From assembly GCA_026391715.1 (NCBI GenBank), contig JAPLDO010000074.1, forward strand, positions 1 through 48,659: a stretch of 48,659 nt of DNA. Reading direction: 5' to 3'. This DNA comes from Bacteroidota bacterium (GTDB taxonomy: Bacteria; Bacteroidota; Bacteroidia; Bacteroidales; FEN-979). Positions within the stretch are counted from its first letter, which is position 1. Each line of letters opens with the position of its first letter. A program made the position numbers and the translations under genes. Under the pieces are notes generated by a model that had not been told where the DNA came from, did not search any database, and worked only from the letters and a program-made list of their open reading frames with translations. Below are positions 43,778 through 48,659 of this stretch, piece by piece.

Positions 43778-46700
43778 CTAAATGTTCGTTATTTTTGAAA
43801 TTTGGAACGCTTCCAACTTAATGATGGCTTCATCAATACCCCTGATATCGGAAAATCCAACAGAAAGTCTTCCTTTATCCTCTTTCATCCGGCAATAGCT
43901 GGGGTTGTGTTTGATGAACTCAAGGATAGCGGTAAATTGCAGGGATTGAAAATAGTCAGACTCCGCATTGTTGATATAATATGCCGTTAGCCGCTGATTA
44001 CGCAGGACAAGTTTCTCAAACCCGATTTTCTTTGCAAGCCAGCGTAACCTGATTGTATGAAGTAAATCCTCGGTTTGCAAAGGTAACGAGCCGAACCTGT
44101 CGGTCAGCATCAACCTGAATTTCCCAAGATCGGTTTCATTGCCAATAGAATCAAGTTCCTTGTATAGGTTTAACCGTTCCGTCATGTTCGAAATATAGTA
44201 ATCGGGGATCAGTATTTCGAGGTCGGTTTCAATAACGCAATCATGAACAAATTGCCGTTGGCTTTGCTCGGTAAACAGCTCTTTGAAATCAGTTTCCCTG
44301 AGTTCTAGTAGAGCCTCGTCGAGAATTTTCTGGTACATCTCATAACCGATTTCAGAGATGAAACCGCTCTGTTCGGCGCCAAGTATATTTCCCGCCCCGC
44401 GGATGTCGAGGTCGCGCATGGCAATGTTAAACCCGCTGCCGAGATCGGCAAACTCTTCAATGGCGCGAAGCCGCTTGCGGGCTTCGTCAGTTAAAGTTGA
44501 CATTGGCGGGGCGAGCAGATAGCAGAAGGCTTTTTTATTTGAACGTCCAACCCGTCCCCGCAACTGGTGCAAATCGCTAAGCCCGTAATGATGGGCGTCG
44601 TTTATGATAATGGTATTCACGTTGGAAATGTCGAGCCCCGATTCAATAATAGTAGTGGCAATTAGCACATCATACTCGCCTTCAATAAAATCGAGCATCA
44701 CCTTTTCGAGCTTATGCCCATCCATTTGTCCATGGGCAACGGCAACTTTTACGCCGGGAACCATACGCTGCACCATGACCGAAATTTCCATGATGTTCAT
44801 CACGCGGGTTGTGACGAAGAAAACCTGTCCCCCGCGCTGAACTTCAAAAGTGATAGCCTCTTTTATCACCTCCTCGCCAAACCGATGAATTTCCGTTTGA
44901 ACGGGATAGCGGTTTGGCGGCGGTGTATTGATGATCGAAAGATCTCGCGCCCCCATCAGTGAAAACTGTAATGTTCTTGGAATTGGCGTAGCGGTGAGCG
45001 TCAAAGAATCCACATTCACCCTTATCATTTTGATTTTTTCTTTGGCGCCAACTCCAAATTTCTGTTCCTCGTCAATTACCATCAGCCCCAGGTCTTTGAA
45101 CTGAATATCTTTGCTCAGAATCCTGTGAGTTCCGATAAGGATGTCTATTTTGCCCTTTTCCAGGTCGGCAAGCAGTTCTTTTTGTTCCCGCGCCGATTTA
45201 AAACGGTTGATATATTCCACACGGCAGGGAAATGCCTTTAACCTCTCAGAAAATGTTTTATAATGCTGTAAGGCAAGGATGGTGGTTGGAACCAGCACTG
45301 CAACCTGTTTGCTTTCTGTAACAACTTTAAATGCCGCCCGGATGGCAATTTCTGTCTTTCCGAATCCGACGTCGCCGCATATCAGCCTGTCCATCGGGAA
45401 GGAGGCTTCGAGGTCGCGCTTGACGTCGGCTGTGGCTTTTATTTGATCAGGAGTATCTTCATAGATAAAAGAAGCCTCGAGTTCTGCCTGAAGGTAAGTA
45501 TCAGGCGCACACGACATGCCTTGACTGGCGCGACGCTCGGCATAAAGCCGGATCAATTCCCTCGCAATATCTTTAACGCGGCTTTTGGTTTTGTTCTTGA
45601 GCTTATTCCACACATCCGAACCCAGCCGGTTCAAAGTTGGAGCTGTGCCCTCCTTGCCGATATATTTTGAAATCCGGTGGAGGGAATGGATGCTGACATA
45701 AAGAAGGTCGTCATTTTTATATATCAACCGGATAGCTTCCTGCTCCTTGCCGTTATTCACGATCTTTTCAAGTCCATCGAACCTGCCCACGCCATGATCA
45801 ATGTGAGTTACAAAATCACCCGGTCTCAGATCGTACAACTCCTTCAGCTTAAGCGCCTCCTTGCTTGTATATCCATCGCGAAGGTGGAAACGGTGATACC
45901 TCTCAAACAATTGATGATCGGTATAGAAGGCGATTTTTACATCCTTGTCAATGAATCCTTCGTGGAGCGAAATATTCAGGGTGGCGGTTATGTCGGGACG
46001 AGGGACGAGGGGTTCGTTAATAGATTTTGGTTCAATATCGTCGAGAATAGTTTGCAATCGTTCAGCCTGTTTGGGATTATCTGCCAGTAAAAAATTACGG
46101 TAGCCTTCCTGCTCATTTTTCCTGAGATCACTGAGAAACAGGTCAAAGTTTTTATTGAAGGATGGTTGTGGTACGGTATTGAAAACAACCTGACCGGCAG
46201 TTTTGAAATATGGCTGAGTCCCAAACTCGATACTTGAGAAATCGAGGAAGGTTCTCAAAAACTCGCTACCGTGGAGAAGGAGCTCCGAAGCAGGCTGTTT
46301 ACCCACAATATGAGCCATTGATCCAACATCGGAGAGCCAGAAAACCGCTTTTTCAGGAAGAAAAGAAAAGACCGATTCGTAATTGATCTTTTTCCCTGCA
46401 TCCACCCGGATGTCGGGAACGATGCTAATCTCCTGCAACTTTTGTATTGAAAGCTGGGTTGATGGGTCAAAAGAACGCATTGAAGCTACATTATCTCCTG
46501 CAAATTCTATTCGGAAAGGATGATCATAACTGAATGAATAGACGTCAATCAATCCCCCGCGCAATGAAAACTGTCCGGGTTCAGTAATAAAATCGGTACG
46601 TTCAAATTCATATTCCACGAGCAAATCAATAACAAATTCCATATTGACCCTCTCGCCTACCGAAAGTTTCAGGGTGTTTTTTTCAAGGTATTTTTTACTG

Positions 46701-47053
46701 ACAACCTTTTCTGTAACAGCTTCCGGATAACTCACGATGATAAACTTTCGGAGCCGGCTGTTTAACAGGTTCAATACTTCTGTCCGTGATAACAAACCCT
46801 GATTGTCCTTAATTCCGCTTTGAAAACCTTTTTTAAATGATGATGGAAAGAAATATACCCGGTCTTTGAGAATCTGCTGAAGATCATTGAAAAAATAGGC
46901 GGCTTCCTCTTTCTCCGGGAGAAGAACAAGATGGGTGAGCGAAGTCGCTTCAAAAACGGAAGCTGTAACAATTGCGCGGGAAGAGCCAACCAAATCCTTC
47001 AAATGAAGTCGGAACCTACCCGGTTGCCGACTGTCAGAAACAGGTTCATGCAA
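43778..47053 (-). CDS. mfd: transcription-repair coupling factor
   Basis: At least 1091 residues. Mfd displaces RNA polymerase stalled at DNA lesions and recruits UvrA. The N-terminal UvrB-like module includes FSLRGGLIDVYSF. The RNA polymerase-interacting region follows with PGDFVTHIDHGVGRFDGL. The helicase has Walker A GDVGFGKTE near residue 560, DEEQKFGVG, LTATPIPRTL and QLRGRVGRSNKKAFCYL. TTG 47053 is only the first standard start codon: the same frame stays open to 47215 and encodes family-like sequence (NEILALFKENLPVKEILRHF), so the true start is further upstream and uses a non-standard or lost codon. It is followed by the divergently regulated lamin-tail operon. Confidence 0.93.
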   Translation of the reverse strand: MHEPVSDSRQPGRFRLHLKDLVGSSRAIVTASVFEATSLTHLVLLPEKEEAAYFFNDLQQILKDRVYFFPSSFKKGFQSGIKDNQGLLSRTEVLNLLNSRLRKFIIVSYPEAVTEKVVSKKYLEKNTLKLSVGERVNMEFVIDLLVEYEFERTDFITEPGQFSLRGGLIDVYSFSYDHPFRIEFAGDNVASMRSFDPSTQLSIQKLQEISIVPDIRVDAGKKINYESVFSFLPEKAVFWLSDVGSMAHIVGKQPASELLLHGSEFLRTFLDFSSIEFGTQPYFKTAGQVVFNTVPQPSFNKNFDLFLSDLRKNEQEGYRNFLLADNPKQAERLQTILDDIEPKSINEPLVPRPDITATLNISLHEGFIDKDVKIAFYTDHQLFERYHRFHLRDGYTSKEALKLKELYDLRPGDFVTHIDHGVGRFDGLEKIVNNGKEQEAIRLIYKNDDLLYVSIHSLHRISKYIGKEGTAPTLNRLGSDVWNKLKNKTKSRVKDIARELIRLYAERRASQGMSCAPDTYLQAELEASFIYEDTPDQIKATADVKRDLEASFPMDRLICGDVGFGKTEIAIRAAFKVVTESKQVAVLVPTTILALQHYKTFSERLKAFPCRVEYINRFKSAREQKELLADLEKGKIDILIGTHRILSKDIQFKDLGLMVIDEEQKFGVGAKEKIKMIRVNVDSLTLTATPIPRTLQFSLMGARDLSIINTPPPNRYPVQTEIHRFGEEVIKEAITFEVQRGGQVFFVTTRVMNIMEISVMVQRMVPGVKVAVAHGQMDGHKLEKVMLDFIEGEYDVLIATTIIESGLDISNVNTIIINDAHHYGLSDLHQLRGRVGRSNKKAFCYLLAPPMSTLTDEARKRLRAIEEFADLGSGFNIAMRDLDIRGAGNILGAEQSGFISEIGYEMYQKILDEALLELRETDFKELFTEQSQRQFVHDCVIETDLEILIPDYYISNMTERLNLYKELDSIGNETDLGKFRLMLTDRFGSLPLQTEDLLHTIRLRWLAKKIGFEKLVLRNQRLTAYYINNAESDYFQSLQFTAILEFIKHNPSYCRMKEDKGRLSVGFSDIRGIDEAIIKLEAFQISKITNI

Positions 47054-47222
47054 CTTCCCCGGTTCCTGAAAATGACGAAGAATCTCCTTTACCGGAAGAT
47101 TTTCCTTAAACAGCGCTAATATCTCGTTTTGCAGTGGTTTCTTAGTTAAAAGTTGGTCGTTTCGCGGTGCAATAAAACCTTTTGATAAGCCATTTGAACC
47201 TAAGTGTGAAAGGTTTCATTTA

Positions 47223-48122
47223 TCAATAGATGGAAACTTTCTTTGTTACAACGCCTTTTTCCAGAGCCATTCTCACAAAATAAATTCCCTTTGGAAGATT
47301 GAATAAATTAATTTCTTCATTTTCGGATTTTACTTTTTCATGATAAACCCTGGCTCCATACCCATCATAAACGTCAACTGAATAGATAAAGTTTCCAATG
47401 TTACTAATTGTAAACCTTCCTTCATTCGGATTTGGAAATAAGCGAATACTTTCGCTGGCGCCAGGTTCCTGACATCCAAGTCCCGATTTATATGTTATTT
47501 CGAGCTTAGGATGCAACGTTGTGTCGGCATGGTCGCTTGAAGCGAAGATCATCCTTCGGTAATAATGCTCGTAAGCAACTTTTAACATAAATCCAAAACT
47601 ACGTGTCGGAAATTTTATCATATCAGTTACCAAATCAGTAACATCAATATATGGATAATCCTGATAAAACGTGACGCTCGCCGGAAGCGTTACCGCATTT
47701 GTATCTGTTGTTGCCGGTTGGTTGTCCCAGGTTACAACGTTTTCAAGCCAGGGTTCGGTAATTCTTTTCAACAGACTGGCGTTTGAACCACTTAAACAAG
47801 AGTGGCTTCCGTTTGAACTTTCCGGGTTATAATACAGTGATAAGATTGCTTTGATGATTGTTGAATTGGCAGGGATGGCGGTTAAATCAAATTCTATTAA
47901 GCCCCTGCCATTAGATTCCGCTCCGCCATTCGTCCAGGCGCATGCAAAAAACTCTGCGGAGCTGCCACCGTTCATATTGTTATAACCGCATGGGACACAA
48001 CTGGCGATAATTGCGTCTTTACCTGTTTCTGCGCCGGGTCGAAGGACTATGGTAATCTGTGCGAGAGAGTCGGCAAATACAAAAACAATGCAAAAAGCAA
48101 GAAGGTAAAGTTTAGTTTTCAT
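47223..48122 (-). CDS. T9SS-secreted DNRLRE-type surface protein
   Basis: A 299-residue protein starting MKTKLYLLAFCIVFVFADSLAQ, a clear signal peptide. Residues about 20-220 form a DNRLRE-like domain (TIVLRPGAETGKDAIIASC, RGLIEFDLTAIPANSTIIKAILSLYY, WLENVVTWDNQPATT, ASSDHADTTLHPKLEITY). The end is a T9SS sorting domain (IRLFPNPNEGRFTIS to GIYFVRMALEKGVVTKKVSIY). The ATG at 48122 is preferred over 48149 because the 9 extra residues are polar. The promoter at 48314-48345 implies a leader of nearly 190 nt. Its function is probably surface adhesion or stalk formation; it shares its N-terminal domain type with the protein at 8117. Confidence 0.85.
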   Translation of the reverse strand: MKTKLYLLAFCIVFVFADSLAQITIVLRPGAETGKDAIIASCVPCGYNNMNGGSSAEFFACAWTNGGAESNGRGLIEFDLTAIPANSTIIKAILSLYYNPESSNGSHSCLSGSNASLLKRITEPWLENVVTWDNQPATTDTNAVTLPASVTFYQDYPYIDVTDLVTDMIKFPTRSFGFMLKVAYEHYYRRMIFASSDHADTTLHPKLEITYKSGLGCQEPGASESIRLFPNPNEGRFTISNIGNFIYSVDVYDGYGARVYHEKVKSENEEINLFNLPKGIYFVRMALEKGVVTKKVSIY

Positions 48123-48313
48123 TGGGGCTGTTTTTGGAATTGATTTCAATTTTCTTCTTTTTGGGATTTTAAAGATTTTCTCAATTTAATGAACCGCTGA
48201 TTACAATGTCCGTAAGGTAATTTGACAATAATTCTCGGAGAATTTATTAAGAAGATTGTCTTCTTTGGTTAAGTGCAGATCAAATAAGAAATTCATATTT
48301 TACACATCTGAGG

Positions 48314-48345
48314 CAAATGTAGTGTGCATTTTTGTAAAATACAAA
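48314..48345 (-). promoter_or_regulatory. consensus Bacteroidota promoter for the DNRLRE gene
   Basis: On the minus strand TTTG (48345-48342), a 20-nt spacer and TACATTTG (48321-48314) match the -33/-7 consensus. It is the best promoter in the window and predicts a transcript start near 48309, giving about 187 nt of leader before ATG 48122. A second TAACTTTG box overlaps at 48349-48342. Confidence 0.65.
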
Positions 48346-48403
48346 GTTATCCCGTCTCAGGTATATGAGAAATTTCGGGAACAGTTTTCAGCAAACATGT
48401 AAA

Positions 48404-48435
48404 TTTGTAGTGATTCCAATCCGGTACAATCTTTG
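48404..48435 (+). promoter_or_regulatory. putative promoter for the ORF at 48495
   Basis: TTTG (48404-48407), a 20-nt spacer and AATCTTTG (48428-48435), one mismatch from TAnnTTTG, lie 59 nt before ATG 48495. Confidence 0.45.
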
Positions 48436-48494
48436 TAACACAAACTCCTTTTGCTAATATTCCATCCTGTTTATTCCGAACCAACTCTTTCAAT

Positions 48495-48659
48495 ATGAAA
48501 ATCAACCGTTCATTTACCCTGCCGATCATCCTGCTGATGGTAATTATTTCCTCAATCAGCTCCTCCCAAAACCCCATAAACCTATCTGCGCTCAATTTCG
48601 CCAGCTTACCACCTTACCACCTTACCAACTTACCAACTTACCAACTTACAATTCATACT
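48495..48659 (+). CDS. signal-peptide protein, 5' part only (runs off the window)
   Basis: An open frame of 55 codons without a stop to the window end. It starts MKINRSFTLPIILLMVIISS, a good signal peptide, followed by ISSSQNPINLSALNFA. It then runs into an octanucleotide repeat read as SLPPYHLTNLPTYQLT. A promoter-like pair lies upstream. It is either the start of a secreted protein with a repeat in its mature N terminus or a broken gene; nothing beyond the repeat is visible. Confidence 0.45.
   Translation, partial: MKINRSFTLPIILLMVIISSISSSQNPINLSALNFASLPPYHLTNLPTYQLTIHT
48605..48649 (+). repeat. octanucleotide tandem repeat
   Basis: CTTACCAC twice, CTTACCAA three times and a partial CTTAC: an 8-nt period over 45 nt. 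It lies in frame inside the signal-peptide ORF, so any copy-number change not divisible by three would shift the frame. Confidence 0.9.

Noticed and set aside
45677-46090. 137-codon plus-strand ORF
   Set aside because: It lies wholly antisense inside mfd, has no signal, domain or promoter context, and the mfd frame is unambiguous.
47175-47216. AAACCTTT / AAAGGTTT pair as terminator of the DNRLRE gene
   Set aside because: An 8-bp stem with a 26-nt loop and only a short T-run; it also overlaps the possible mfd N-terminal coding extension.

Overview
The window looks like a chromosomal segment of an anaerobic or facultative member of the Bacteroidota, probably near the Bacteroidales. Four predicted proteins are built like type IX secretion (T9SS) cargo, with an N-terminal signal peptide and a C-terminal sorting domain with a PNP(T/V/N)-type motif. 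One large TonB-dependent receptor is present. Many genes are preceded by a TAnnTTTG box, the -7 element of this phylum, and there are no Shine-Dalgarno-rich leaders. A glycyl radical enzyme with its activase points to anaerobic amino-acid metabolism. I found no rRNA, tRNA, CRISPR array, prophage or insertion sequence.

Layout. 1-0.7 kb: two small hypothetical proteins. 0.7-7.9 kb: housekeeping genes trxB-purL (+), fbp (-) and an aspartate kinase (+). 8.1-12.7 kb: a giant T9SS surface protein whose sorting domain has fallen out of frame. 12.9-16.9 kb: a coiled-coil PD-(D/E)XK-like protein, pgi (-), a small membrane protein and a YncE-like beta-propeller. 17.0-23.4 kb: a four-gene plus-strand run of a REC-histidine kinase-REC hybrid, a PAS-GAF-PAS sensor without a transmitter domain, a HypD-like glycyl radical enzyme (trans-4-hydroxyproline dehydratase) and its radical-SAM activase. 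23.4-26.7 kb: manA (-), an unlisted 5' remnant of a LOG-family gene, and two secreted proteins. 26.7-30.7 kb: sulfate activation genes cysQ, cysD and a CysN-CysC fusion (-), with a palindrome-rich tandem repeat array between cysQ and cysD. 31-34 kb: a nitronate monooxygenase-like flavoprotein, an acyl-CoA dehydrogenase and an outer-membrane beta-barrel protein (+). 34.2-36.9 kb (-): a dolichol-phosphate-mannose-synthase-like glycosyltransferase, dihydroorotase and a MORN-type lipoprotein. 36.9-43.7 kb (-): a putative operon of a secreted lamin-tail-like protein, a TonB receptor and a secreted protein with two phospholipase D (HKD) motifs. 43.8-48.1 kb (-): mfd and another T9SS DNRLRE-type protein. 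The right edge carries the start of a signal-peptide ORF that runs into an octanucleotide tandem repeat.

The best candidates for an undescribed system are two. First, the sensor / glycyl radical enzyme cluster (16979-23367), where two signalling proteins sit immediately upstream of a hydroxyproline dehydratase. Second, the lamin-tail / TonB receptor / PLD operon (36907-43744), which is bounded by a promoter box and a terminator and looks like an export-hydrolyse-import unit for an extracellular phosphodiester substrate. Other oddities are a heptanucleotide repeat inside purL, a degraded APS kinase domain on CysN, the deleted and frameshifted T9SS sorting region, and an mfd gene whose coding sequence extends upstream of any standard start codon.
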